DNA of 36,744 bases, from NCBI GenBank assembly GCA_016182645.1, contig JACPGD010000167.1:1-36744 (forward strand), read 5' to 3'. This DNA comes from Candidatus Hydrogenedentota bacterium. Lineage in GTDB: Bacteria; Hydrogenedentota; Hydrogenedentia; Hydrogenedentales; JACPGD01. This document shows, piece after piece, positions 25,544-33,796 of this stretch. The position numbers and the translations under genes were made by a program. The notes beneath the pieces are model-generated. The model did no database searches. It had not been told where the DNA came from and saw nothing but the letters and a program-made list of their open reading frames with translations. Positions within the stretch are counted from its first letter, which is position 1. Each line of letters starts with the position of its first letter.

Positions 25544-26203
25544 GTGGAAAACTATCTGAAAGCGGTGTACGAACTGGAGGAATTCCAGGAGCGGGCCGCA
25601 ACGACGACGGCGTTGGCGGAGAAGCTGAATGTGGCGTCGCCGTCGGTGACGGCGATGTTGAAGCGCTTGAGCCAGCAGGAGCCGGCCCTGGTGAATTACA
25701 CGTCGCACCGGGGCGTGACCCTGACGGAAGTGGGGCGGCTCCGGGCGTTGAAAGTCATCCGTTACCACCGCCTGATTGAGACATTCCTCTATGAGGTGCT
25801 GGGCTACACCTGGGACGAAGTCCACGAAGAAGCGGAACGATTGGAACACTACATCTCGGAGCGTTTCGAGGACCGGCTCGCGCGTTTCCTGGGGTATCCT
25901 GACTTTGACCCGCATGGCTCGCCCATTCCGCGCGAGGACGGGTCGGTGCCCGTGAGCAATACCCTGCCGCTCCACAAGCTGGAAGTGGGGAGGCCGGCGC
26001 GCGTAGTGCGGGTCGTGCATGAGCGGCAGGAGGTGCGCGATTATGTTGCTTCACTCGGGATCGTCCCCGACGCGACCGTGCAGGTCACGGAAGTGTCACC
26101 CTTCGAAGGGCCGGTCTATGTGCGCATAGGCGCGCGGGAGGGGGAGGCCGTGCATGGGTTGGGGGTGAATGTGGCCGGGAAGATTGAAGTGATGCCGGTG
26201 TAA
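25544..26203 (+). CDS. DtxR/MntR-family metal-dependent transcriptional regulator
   Basis: About 219 residues. An N-terminal winged helix (ENYLKAVYELEEF; TALAEKLNVASPSVTAMLKRL), a dimerisation/metal-binding domain (RYHRLIETFLYEVLGYTWDEVHEEAERLEHYIS, with the His/Glu/Cys-region ligands of the family) and a C-terminal SH3-like FeoA domain (about 145-219) that ends GLGVNVAGKIEVMPV. It should repress iron or manganese uptake genes when metal-loaded. GTG 25544 is the first standard start, but conserved residues (SESV) lie upstream and there is no ribosome binding site near it; an ATC at 25529 with GGAAGGG 7-8 bases before it would give MASESVENYLKA. No transporter gene is adjacent. The 172-base gap before it shows a T-arm-like motif but no tRNA. 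Confidence 0.9.
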   Translation: MENYLKAVYELEEFQERAATTTALAEKLNVASPSVTAMLKRLSQQEPALVNYTSHRGVTLTEVGRLRALKVIRYHRLIETFLYEVLGYTWDEVHEEAERLEHYISERFEDRLARFLGYPDFDPHGSPIPREDGSVPVSNTLPLHKLEVGRPARVVRVVHERQEVRDYVASLGIVPDATVQVTEVSPFEGPVYVRIGAREGEAVHGLGVNVAGKIEVMPV

Positions 26204-26320
26204 AATCGAGTGGGGTCTTGAGGGGTTATCAAGGACATATAAGACGTATAGGACGTATAGAATTGGATGGATCGGAGTGACGGGGGCCGGTCTGGGGACA
26301 CGCCATGGCACAAGATATTG

Positions 26321-26365
26321 GAAAATGCAATTTTCTAATTTGTTATACAAATCTTGTCACGACAA
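26321..26365. promoter_or_regulatory. Three adjacent palindromes upstream of the flagellar operon
   Basis: GAAAAT-gca-ATTTTC (26321-26335), ATTTGT-tat-ACAAAT (26338-26352) and TTGTC-ac-GACAA (26354-26365) follow each other within 45 bases of unusually AT-rich DNA. They end 24 bases before the predicted -35 box. All three have perfect arms. This looks like a cluster of operator sites for dimeric regulators. They lie in the 263-base gap after the DtxR gene, whose first part (26226-26264) is a GACGTATAGGA-type tandem repeat. Confidence 0.6.
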
Positions 26366-26388
26366 TAACTTACTGAGATTGAGCGGAA

Positions 26389-26417
26389 TTGACTAAATCT
26401 ATATCTTGTGGTAGTCT
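26389..26417 (+). promoter_or_regulatory. Probable sigma-70 promoter of fliQRflhBAFG
   Basis: TTGACT (26389-26394), a 17-base spacer and TAGTCT (26412-26417) preceded by TG and one base (extended -10). It is 50 bases before the fliQ ATG. I see no clear sigma-54 (GG-N10-GC) or sigma-28 box here. Confidence 0.5.
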
Positions 26418-26435
26418 GTCCCCCGAAGAAGAACA

Positions 26436-26456
26436 GGGCAGGATGCCCCGGCTACG
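26436..26456. repeat. Second copy of the GCCCCGGCTACG motif
   Basis: GGGC-agga-TGCCC hairpin followed by CGGCTACG; matches the motif in the ahcY leader (19839-19860) at 17 of 19 positions. It ends just before the GAGGGG ribosome binding site of fliQ, so folding could influence fliQ translation. Confidence 0.5.
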
Positions 26457-26466
26457 AGGGGTTGCC

Positions 26467-26739
26467 ATGACGGTCGACGACATTATTGATCTTGGCCAGC
26501 GCGCGATGGTGATCACACTGCTGGCTTCAGCGCCGATGCTGATTTCCGGGATGATCGTGGGACTGGTCATCAGCATCTTTCAGTCCGTGACGCAGATTCA
26601 GGAAATCACGCTGACATTCATCCCGAAGATCGTCGTCGTGCTGTTATCGTTCATCTTGTTCTTGCCCTGGATGTCGGACCTGATGATTGTGTATGTGCGC
26701 GAATTGTTCGCCAGCATCGAGATAATTGTCAGGACCTAG
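26467..26739 (+). CDS. fliQ: Flagellar export gate protein FliQ
   Basis: 90 residues, two membrane helices (about 13-38 and 48-75), the family's normal size. Part of the FliPQR export gate complex that secretes rod, hook and filament subunits. Begins MTVDDIIDLGQRAMVITLL; conserved SAPMLISGMIVGLVISIFQS and TQIQEITLTFIPKI are clear FliQ signatures. ATG 26467 follows GAGGGG at about 5 bases; the open frame upstream is leader DNA. First gene of the export operon, 29 bases before fliR. fliP, which normally precedes it, is not here. Confidence 0.94.
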   Translation: MTVDDIIDLGQRAMVITLLASAPMLISGMIVGLVISIFQSVTQIQEITLTFIPKIVVVLLSFILFLPWMSDLMIVYVRELFASIEIIVRT

Positions 26740-26768
26740 GCGCTGACTGCGGTGTGCAGGAGGCTCGA

Positions 26769-27542
26769 GTGTTTGAACTGGATGTCTTCCGGTTGTTCCT
26801 GCTGGTGCTGGCGCGGTTCAGCGGCCTGATGATAGCCGCGCCGGTGCTGGGATCCGCCAACATTCCGGCGATGGCGAAGGCCGGCGCGGCGGGCCTGATG
26901 GCGCTCCTGGTGACCCCGGTGCTGCCGCCGCTGAGCGAACCCGTGAGCGCGATTCCCTTGCAGTTTGCGGTGATGGCGGCGGGTGAGTTGATGGTGGGTC
27001 TGATCATTGGATTTGTGATGGCGCTGACGTTCGCGGCGATCCAGTTGGGCGGTCAGATCATGGACATGCAGACGGGTTTCGGCATGATGAACGTGTTCAA
27101 TCCCGCACTCGAGATCCAGTTTCCGATCTTCGGTTTCTTCCTGTTTATCATCGCGGTGCTATACCTGCTGGTGATCAACGGCCACCACATGATGATCCAG
27201 GCGCTTGTGGCGAGTTATGAGCATGTGCCCGTGGGCCAGTTCGGCCTGAAACCGGCGGTGCTCTTCGAGGTGAGCCGCTGGGGGACGCAGATCTTTTTTG
27301 ATGGGCTGCGCATCGCGGCGCCGGTGGCTGGCGCAATGCTGCTGGCGTACATCACCATGGGCTTCCTGGGCCGGGTCGTGCCGCAGATCCACTTGTTCGT
27401 GATCGGATTCCCCTTGACGATGGCCGGGGGCCTGTTGCTGACCGCGCTGATTATCGGCGTTTACCTCCAACTGCTCGACGACATGTTCTACCAGATGTTC
27501 AAAAACGTGGACATGCTGCTGCACGGAATGGGTAATGCCTGA
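26769..27542 (+). CDS. fliR: Flagellar export gate protein FliR
   Basis: 257 residues, about six to seven membrane helices; third core subunit of the FliPQR export gate. Signatures: VLARFSGLMIAAPVLGSANIP, GELMVGLIIGFVMALTFAA, GQIMDMQTGFGMMNVFNP and RVVPQIHLFVIGFPLTM. Start is GTG 26769 because AGGAGG (26758-26763) lies 5 bases before it; the earlier GTG at 26754 lies upstream of that site. The stop overlaps the flhB ATG by one base (TGATG), implying coupled translation. Confidence 0.95.
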   Translation: MFELDVFRLFLLVLARFSGLMIAAPVLGSANIPAMAKAGAAGLMALLVTPVLPPLSEPVSAIPLQFAVMAAGELMVGLIIGFVMALTFAAIQLGGQIMDMQTGFGMMNVFNPALEIQFPIFGFFLFIIAVLYLLVINGHHMMIQALVASYEHVPVGQFGLKPAVLFEVSRWGTQIFFDGLRIAAPVAGAMLLAYITMGFLGRVVPQIHLFVIGFPLTMAGGLLLTALIIGVYLQLLDDMFYQMFKNVDMLLHGMGNA

Positions 27543-28654
27543 TGCCTGAAGATACCGGTGCAGAACGGACCCTTCCCGCGAGCGGGATGAAGCGCCAGCG
27601 CGCGCGCGAGCAGGGCAATATCCCGCGCAGCCAGGACCTCAGCGCGGCGATTGCGCTGTTTGTCGCGCTGATCGCGATGCTCATTCTCGGGGGCCAGATG
27701 GCGGAGCGGATGGTAGCTACCGGGATCTACTACCTGGGCCAGGCCTACGAACTGCGGCTGGAGCAGGTGCCGGTGCAGTCGCTGGCGGTGCGGGCGATGC
27801 TGGACACGGGGTTGCTTTCCCTGCCATTCATGGTGCTGATGCTGTTGACGGGGCTTTTCCTGAACCTGGCGCAGGTCGGGTTCCTGTTTACGATGCAGCC
27901 GCTGCAGCCGAAGCTCGAACGCCTGAACCCGATCACGGGGCTGGGCCGCTTTTTTTCGCTGCGTTCCTTCGCCGAGTTGATCAAGTCGATATTGAAACTA
28001 ACCCTTGTGGTCATCATCGTCTGGCTTGCGCTGCGCACGCGCTGGAAGGAATTGGCGGGGCTGATGGCACTCGAGCCGTGGCCGGCGTTGCTCGCGGTGG
28101 CGGACCTGGTGGTGGCGGTGTGGTGGCGGATTGCGCTGGCCATGCTGGTGCTGGGTCTGCTCGACTATGCGTATCAGCGCTGGCAATACGAGCGGGACCT
28201 GCGGATGACGCCGCAGGAAGCCAGGCAGGAGGCGAAGGAACTGGAAGGCGACCCGCTGATCAAGCGCAAGATACGGCAAATGCAGCGGCAAATGGCCATG
28301 CGCCGGATGATGGCGGAGGTGCCGCGGGCCGAAGTGGTCATTACGAACCCGACGCACTATGCGGTCGCACTGCGGTACGACATGGGCACGATGGCGGCGC
28401 CAGTCGTTGTGGCGAAGGGTGCGCGGCTGCAGGCGGAACGCATCCGGCAGATCGCACTGGAACACAACGTGCCGATCGTGCAGCGGCCCGAACTCGCGCG
28501 CCTGTTGTACCGGACCGTGGAGATCAACCAGTCGATTCCGGAGAGTGTCTTCCGGACCGTGGCGGAAGTGTTGTCGTTTGTGTATCAGATTGACCGCCGG
28601 GCGGAAAAACAGCGCGAGCGGGAAAGCATGCTGTCCCCCAGGATGGCCGTGTAA
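27542..28654 (+). CDS. flhB: Flagellar export switch protein FlhB
   Basis: 370 residues. Four membrane helices in the N-terminal part (about 30-210) and a cytoplasmic C-terminal domain. The autocleavage site NPTH is at Asn269-Pro270-Thr271-His272, the same numbering as in Salmonella, within EVVITNPTHYAVALRYD. Cleavage switches export from hook to filament subunits. The basic N-terminus SGMKRQRAREQGNIPRS and AKELEGDPLIKRKIRQMQR are typical. Overlaps fliR by one base. The 70 bases after it hold a GATGGAC-type tandem repeat and the flhA ribosome binding site. Confidence 0.96.
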   Translation: MPEDTGAERTLPASGMKRQRAREQGNIPRSQDLSAAIALFVALIAMLILGGQMAERMVATGIYYLGQAYELRLEQVPVQSLAVRAMLDTGLLSLPFMVLMLLTGLFLNLAQVGFLFTMQPLQPKLERLNPITGLGRFFSLRSFAELIKSILKLTLVVIIVWLALRTRWKELAGLMALEPWPALLAVADLVVAVWWRIALAMLVLGLLDYAYQRWQYERDLRMTPQEARQEAKELEGDPLIKRKIRQMQRQMAMRRMMAEVPRAEVVITNPTHYAVALRYDMGTMAAPVVVAKGARLQAERIRQIALEHNVPIVQRPELARLLYRTVEINQSIPESVFRTVAEVLSFVYQIDRRAEKQRERESMLSPRMAV

Positions 28655-28661
28655 GGCAGGC

Positions 28662-28700
28662 GATGGACGGGATGGACCAGATGGACGAAATGGACAACAA
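28662..28700. repeat. GATGGACGA-type short tandem repeat between flhB and flhA
   Basis: Four imperfect GATGGAC units follow each other in the flhB-flhA gap. It belongs to the same GGAC-type degenerate repeats seen at 1999-2024, 23231-23286 and elsewhere. Confidence 0.7.
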
Positions 28701-28724
28701 TCATAGGATCAGGAGCGGCTGAGC

Positions 28725-30809
28725 GTGGCGGTACCGGCACAACGATATCCGGCGGTGGGCCGCTTCACGCTGGGGCGCAATGCCGACATTGCGCTGTCGA
28801 TCTTCATCGTCAGCATTATCGTGGTGCTGCTTATTCCGATTCCCACGCCGCTGCTCGACATCCTGTTGACGATCAACATTTCGCTGTCGGTCGTGGTGCT
28901 GCTGGCGACGGTGTATTTGCAGCGTCCCATCGAATTCGCGGTATTTCCGTCCTTGCTGTTGATGTTAACGTTGTTCCGGCTGAGCCTGAACGTGGCTTCG
29001 ACGCGCTTGATCCTGGCGCAGGCGAATGCAGGCAACGTGATTCAGGCCTTCGGCGGCTTCGTCACCTCGGGCAACCTCTTCGTGGGGATTGTGATCTTTA
29101 TTATCCTGGTCGTGATCCAGTTTGTGGTGATCACGCGCGGCGCGACGCGCATTTCGGAAGTGGCGGCGCGCTTCACCCTGGATGCGATGCCGGGGAAACA
29201 GATGGGCGTGGACTCGGACCTGAACGCGGGCTTGATCACCGAGGACCAGGCGCGGACGCGCCGGCGCGACATCGAGCGCGAGGCAGACTTTTATGGGGCC
29301 ATGGATGGCGCCACGAAATTTGTGCGCGGCGATGCGATCGCCGGCATTATCATCACCATCGTCAATATCGTCGTCGGGTTCATCATCGGTGTGGCCATGC
29401 TGGGCCTGCCGTGGCCCGATGCCGCACGAGTGTACACGCAACTGACCATTGGCGACGGGCTGGTGTCGCAAATCCCCGCGCTGCTCATCTCGGTCGGCGC
29501 GGGCCTGGTGGTGACGCGGACCGCGTCGGACGAAAACCTCGGCACCGATTTGGGCATGCAACTCACGCGCTATCCGCGTGCCTTAGGCGTGGCCGCCGTG
29601 ATGCTCCTGCTGTTTGGAATGGTGCCCGGCATGCCAACGCTGGCGTTCTTCGCGGTGTCGGGATTGCTCGCGTTTCTGATGGTCTCGTCGCAGCGTTTGC
29701 AGGAGCGGGTGCGCCGAGAAGAGGCGGCGTTCGAACAGGCGCGTGAGCGCGAGGCGCGCGAGGAGCCGCCGCAGCGCACGGAAGATTTGCTCACGATTGA
29801 TCCACTCAAGATTGAACTGGGCTATGGCCTGATTGCGCTGGCCGATCCAAAACAGGGCGGCGACCTGCTGGCGCGCATCCAGATTATTCGCCAGCAGATT
29901 GCGTCGAAGATGGGATTCGTCGTGCCCGTGATCCGGATCGTGGACAACATGCGCCTGCGGCCGAACGAGTACCGGGTGAAACTCCGCGAGTCCGTCATCG
30001 CGTCCTACGAACTGATGCCGGACCATTTTCTCGCGATGAATCCCGGGTTGGCTGAAGAAGAAGTGGAAGGGTATCCGACGAAGGAACCGGCGTTTGGCTT
30101 GCAGGCGGTGTGGGTGTCGCGGGCGCAGCGGGACCGGGCCGAGCGGCTGGGCTATACGATTGTCGAACCATCGGCGGTGCTGGCGACGCACCTGACGGAG
30201 TTGATCTACGCGCACGCCGATGAATTGTTGACGCGCGAGGACGTACAGGCGCTGGTGAACCACCTGCGCGACAGCTCGCCGACCGTGGTGCAGGAACTCT
30301 TGCCGAACATTCTCACCTACGGGGAACTCCAGAAAGTGCTCCACCGGCTGTTGCGCGAGCGCGTGTCGATCCGGAACCTTGAAACTATTCTGGAAGTGCT
30401 GTGCGACTATGGGGCGCGCACGAAAGACACGGAGGTACTGGCGGAATATGTGCGGCACGCGCTGGCGCGCGAGATTTGCGCGGGTTATGCTGATGAGAAG
30501 CACGTGTTGCGCGTGGTGACGCTCGCGCCGGAACTGGAACAGGAAATCCTCGAGGCGCTACGGCAAGCGGAGACGGGCGAGTACATTCCGGTGGCGCCGG
30601 AACGCGCCGAAGTGATCGCGGAACGGACCGCGCGCTCGGTGCAGCCGCTGATCCTGGCGGGGCACGAACCGGTGGTGCTCACGTCGGCGCCGGTCCGCCG
30701 TTATTTCAAGCGCATCGTGGAGCGGCACATACCGAAGGTCGTCGTGCTTTCGTATAATGAGGTCGACCCGGCGCTGGTGTTGGAGAGCGCGGGACAGGTG
30801 AGTGCATAG
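28725..30809 (+). CDS. flhA: Flagellar export gate protein FlhA
   Basis: 694 residues, normal size. Eight expected membrane helices (about 20-330), then a large cytoplasmic domain that forms a nonameric ring and docks export substrates and chaperones. The FHIPEP family signature is clear near residues 140-170: RISEVAARFTLDAMPGKQ followed by MGVDSDLNAGLI. The cytoplasmic part shows IELGYGLIALAD, GFVVPVIRIVDNMRL and the conserved AVLATHLTELI. GTG start at 28725 follows CAGGAG about 10 bases upstream. flhF begins 1 base after its stop. Confidence 0.96.
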   Translation: MAVPAQRYPAVGRFTLGRNADIALSIFIVSIIVVLLIPIPTPLLDILLTINISLSVVVLLATVYLQRPIEFAVFPSLLLMLTLFRLSLNVASTRLILAQANAGNVIQAFGGFVTSGNLFVGIVIFIILVVIQFVVITRGATRISEVAARFTLDAMPGKQMGVDSDLNAGLITEDQARTRRRDIEREADFYGAMDGATKFVRGDAIAGIIITIVNIVVGFIIGVAMLGLPWPDAARVYTQLTIGDGLVSQIPALLISVGAGLVVTRTASDENLGTDLGMQLTRYPRALGVAAVMLLLFGMVPGMPTLAFFAVSGLLAFLMVSSQRLQERVRREEAAFEQAREREAREEPPQRTEDLLTIDPLKIELGYGLIALADPKQGGDLLARIQIIRQQIASKMGFVVPVIRIVDNMRLRPNEYRVKLRESVIASYELMPDHFLAMNPGLAEEEVEGYPTKEPAFGLQAVWVSRAQRDRAERLGYTIVEPSAVLATHLTELIYAHADELLTREDVQALVNHLRDSSPTVVQELLPNILTYGELQKVLHRLLRERVSIRNLETILEVLCDYGARTKDTEVLAEYVRHALAREICAGYADEKHVLRVVTLAPELEQEILEALRQAETGEYIPVAPERAEVIAERTARSVQPLILAGHEPVVLTSAPVRRYFKRIVERHIPKVVVLSYNEVDPALVLESAGQVSA

Positions 30810-30810
30810 G

Positions 30811-32124
30811 ATGACGCAGGTATTTCAAAAGGTCCGCGGCCGCACGCTCGAGGAGGCGTACCGCAAGATGCGCCAGGACTACGGGCCCGACGCCGTCGTG
30901 ATCAGCACGAGCCAGGTCTCGGAAGGGGGCCTGCTGGGTTGGTTTGGCCGGAAGGTGGTGGAACTGACCGCGTCCGTGCCGGGTCAGGTGTTGCCCGCGC
31001 GTGCCCTGAGCCAGGCCGAAAAGAAGTACGCCGATGCGGGTGCCGCCGGCGGCGCGCACCGTGAAGAGACGATCCAGATGTTCGAGCAGATCGTGCGGGA
31101 CGCGCAGAAGCGGATGAACGCCCCGGCGAGCGCGGAAGGGCCTGCTCGTAAGGAAGTGACAGGCGATGCGCCCGCGCGGGCCGCGGCGGCCGGCGCGGCG
31201 CCCGTGCTGCCTTTCCCGAAGAAGAAGCAGGACGCGCAGCAGGCCGCGGAGACGCTAAGCCGCGAAGTGCAGGAAATCCGCGAGATGATGCAGGTGCTCT
31301 ACGCGGAAAGCCCGGGCGCCGGATTGCCCGCGGAGTTTGCGCCGCACTACCGCACGCTCGTGGACCGGGGCGTTTCACGCAAAGTGGCGGCGGCGTTGAT
31401 CGGCGCGGTCGTGAAGAACAGCGACATCGCGGTCATTCGGGAACCGCGGGTGTTTGTCGAACGGCTCCACTACGAAATCCGCAAGCTGATCCAGGTGAGC
31501 GGCGGCATTCAGCTCACACCGGGCGCGTGCCGGGTTGTGGCGCTGTGCGGGCCGACCGGCGTGGGCAAGACCACCAATCTGGCGAAGCTGGCCGCGCACT
31601 TCGCGGTGCACGAACGGCTGCGCGTGGGGATGATTACGACCGACAACTACCGTATTGCCGCGCCGGAGCAACTGCGCGTTTATGCCAACATTATCGGGTT
31701 GCCGATCCGCGTGGCGACGAACCCGAAAGAGTTGCAGGAAGGACTGTACGCCTTTCGCGAGTTCGACCTCGTGCTCATGGACACGGCGGGCGGCAGCCAG
31801 TTTAACCTGGAACAAATCCGCGAACTGCAACACGCGCTGCTCTGCGCGAAGCCGCACGAGATTCTACTGGTCATGAGCGCGAGCACGCAGCTCAGCGACC
31901 TGCGCAACATTGTTTCCAACTTCAGTTGTGTGCGACCCACCGCCGTCGTGTTCACCAAGCTGGACGAAACGAGCCAGTATGGCGGGCTCTTCAGCATGGT
32001 GATGGAAGCGGGGCTGAAATTGAGTTACTTCAGCATTGGCCAGAATGTGCCGGACGACATTCGCGTCGCGACGCCGGCGATGGTGGCCAAGCTGATTCTG
32101 GAAGGCAGGAATTCCCGTGGCTGA
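30811..32124 (+). CDS. flhF: Flagellar placement GTPase FlhF
   Basis: 437 residues. SRP-type GTPase that places the flagellum, usually at a pole, and helps recruit the first basal-body parts. N-terminal B domain (MTQVFQKVRGRTLEEAYRKM), variable Ala/Lys linker (about 100-150), then the NG domain: P-loop GPTGVGKTT (237-245), TTDNYRIAAPEQL (277-289), DTAGGS (314-319) and TKLDE (372-376). The G3 motif reads DTAGGS where most SRP GTPases, including FlhF, have DTAGR. ATG 30811 gives the conserved N-terminus; a GTG nine bases earlier is in frame but would fall inside flhA. Overlaps flhG by 8 bases. Confidence 0.94.
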   Translation: MTQVFQKVRGRTLEEAYRKMRQDYGPDAVVISTSQVSEGGLLGWFGRKVVELTASVPGQVLPARALSQAEKKYADAGAAGGAHREETIQMFEQIVRDAQKRMNAPASAEGPARKEVTGDAPARAAAAGAAPVLPFPKKKQDAQQAAETLSREVQEIREMMQVLYAESPGAGLPAEFAPHYRTLVDRGVSRKVAAALIGAVVKNSDIAVIREPRVFVERLHYEIRKLIQVSGGIQLTPGACRVVALCGPTGVGKTTNLAKLAAHFAVHERLRVGMITTDNYRIAAPEQLRVYANIIGLPIRVATNPKELQEGLYAFREFDLVLMDTAGGSQFNLEQIRELQHALLCAKPHEILLVMSASTQLSDLRNIVSNFSCVRPTAVVFTKLDETSQYGGLFSMVMEAGLKLSYFSIGQNVPDDIRVATPAMVAKLILEGRNSRG

Positions 32125-32980
32125 TCAGGCACAACGGCTGAGAGAACTGGTATGGGGCCAGCGTGGGCGCGCGCGCGTGCTGGCCGTGACCAGCGGCAAG
32201 GGGGGGGTGGGCAAGACGAACACCAGCGTTAATCTGGCCATTGCGCTCGCCGCCTATCGCAAGCGCGTCATCCTGCTCGACGCGGACCTCGGGCTGGCCA
32301 ATGTGGAAGTGCTGATGGGGCTCAATTCGCTCTACAACATCGAGAATGTGATCGAGGGCGAGAAGACCATGCGTGAAATCCTGGCGCCGGGCCCTGGCGG
32401 CATCCAGGTCGTGCCCGGCTCTTCCGGACTGGCAAAGCTGGCCGACCTCAGCCCGGCCGGGCGCCAGAACGTGCTGAATGGGTTGAGCGACCTGCAGGAA
32501 CTGGCGGAGTTCGTGGTCATCGATACGATGGCGGGCATCGGGCGCAACGCGGTCTCGTTCGCGACCGCCGCGGATGAGGTGATCCTGGTGACCACGCCCG
32601 AGCCGTCGGCCATTGTGGACGCCTACGCGATGCTGAAGACCATCCACAACACACGGAAGGACGCCGTGGTGCGGCTGCTGGTGAACATGGTGGGCAATCA
32701 GGCGCAGGCGAAAGCGGTCGCGGCGAAACTGGCCGGCGTGGCACAGCAATACCTCAGTCGGAACTTGTCGTTGCTCGGCTATCTCCCGCGCGACCCGAGC
32801 GTGTCGCAGGCGGTCATGCAGAGCCGGCCCTTTATCCTGCAATACCCCAATGCGCCGGTTTCCAAGTACATGCAGATGATCGCCAGCCGCCTCGTCGAAC
32901 AGCAACCGGCCCCGGAACCGCAGCGGGAGAGCTTCTTCAAACGGTTCGCGACAAGTCTCGGAATCGCCGGGAACGGGTGA
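32117..32980 (+). CDS. flhG: Flagellar number regulator FlhG (MinD-like ATPase)
   Basis: 287 residues. ParA/MinD-type ATPase that limits flagellar number and stimulates FlhF. The N-terminus contains DQAQRLR (residues 3-9), matching the DQAxxLR activation helix known to stimulate FlhF GTPase activity. Deviant Walker A SGKGGVGKTNTSVNLA (26-41), Walker A' LLDADLGLANVEVLMGL, and a C-terminal amphipathic helix region (residues about 265-285, SFFKRFATSLG) for membrane binding. GTG 32117 overlaps flhF by 8 bases. Also annotated as FleN or YlxH in other groups. It is the last gene of the operon. Confidence 0.94.
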   Translation: MADQAQRLRELVWGQRGRARVLAVTSGKGGVGKTNTSVNLAIALAAYRKRVILLDADLGLANVEVLMGLNSLYNIENVIEGEKTMREILAPGPGGIQVVPGSSGLAKLADLSPAGRQNVLNGLSDLQELAEFVVIDTMAGIGRNAVSFATAADEVILVTTPEPSAIVDAYAMLKTIHNTRKDAVVRLLVNMVGNQAQAKAVAAKLAGVAQQYLSRNLSLLGYLPRDPSVSQAVMQSRPFILQYPNAPVSKYMQMIASRLVEQQPAPEPQRESFFKRFATSLGIAGNG

Positions 32981-32982
32981 AG

Positions 32983-33018
32983 GATCAATTAGGAATGATG
33001 AATTAGGAATTAGGAATG
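32983..33018. repeat. AATTAGGA-type short tandem repeat
   Basis: Units AATTAGGAAT and GGAATGATG repeat imperfectly in the 35-base gap between flhG and the methyltransferase gene, running into the ATG of the latter. The AGGA within a unit may act as its ribosome binding site. Confidence 0.65.
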
Positions 33019-33792
33019 GTGAAGCCGGATGTTTCGCTTGATTCCACGCAACGTTTCTCGGAGCGGGTGGAGAATTATGTTCGATTTCGACCGGGGTATC
33101 CGGGGGCGGTGCTTGACTGGTTGCGCGCGCATGCGGGGCTTCGCAGTGAGGACGTGATTGCCGATATCGGCTCCGGCACGGGCATCCTGACCGGACTTTT
33201 CTTGCGCCACGGGAACACGGTCTTTGCGGTCGAGCCGAATGCCGCGATGCGCGCCGCGGCGGACAGGCTGCTTGCGCAGTTCCCGCGATATCACAGCGTG
33301 AACGGGACCGCCGAGCAGACGACGCTCGCCACTAGTAGCGCCGATGCGGCGGCCGCCGGACAGGCGTTCCATTGGTTCGACCTCGGCACCGCCCGGCAGG
33401 AAGCCCAGCGTATCTTGCGGCCGGGCGGGTGGGCCGCCATTCTGTGGAACACGCGCTCGCTGGACGCCACGGCTTTCCTCCGAGAATACGAGACGCTGCT
33501 GCGCCGTTATGCGACCGATTACGACACAATTGATCACCGCAATGTCACCCGGGACACCTTGCGCCCTTTTTTCGGCGGCCCCTTTGAGTACGTGACTTTC
33601 CCCAACGCGCAGCACCTCGATTACGAGGGCCTGAAAGGGCGCCTGCTCTCGGCCAGCTACATGCCCGGCCCCGGCCAGCCGGGGCACGAGGCGATGCTGC
33701 GGGACTTGCGAACGCTTTATGAGGCCCATGCACAAGAGGGGCGCGTACACCTGCTTTACGATACGGAGTTGTACTGCGGCGCACTCAGGTAG
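33016..33792 (+). CDS. Class I SAM-dependent methyltransferase
   Basis: 258 residues, Rossmann-fold methyltransferase of the type 11 group. SAM-binding motif I is VIADIGSGTGILTG (about 47-60), followed by VFAVEPNAAMR (acidic residue for the ribose), GTAEQTTL, and QAFHWFD with LRPGGWAAILWNTR (post II/III). An N-terminal RFSERVENYVRFRPGYP is common in these enzymes. The substrate is not predictable. It follows flhG by 35 bases on the same strand but is not a known flagellar gene; it may be read through from that operon. ATG 33016 lies in a short tandem repeat. Confidence 0.85.
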   Translation: MVKPDVSLDSTQRFSERVENYVRFRPGYPGAVLDWLRAHAGLRSEDVIADIGSGTGILTGLFLRHGNTVFAVEPNAAMRAAADRLLAQFPRYHSVNGTAEQTTLATSSADAAAAGQAFHWFDLGTARQEAQRILRPGGWAAILWNTRSLDATAFLREYETLLRRYATDYDTIDHRNVTRDTLRPFFGGPFEYVTFPNAQHLDYEGLKGRLLSASYMPGPGQPGHEAMLRDLRTLYEAHAQEGRVHLLYDTELYCGALR

Positions 33793-33796
33793 AGGG

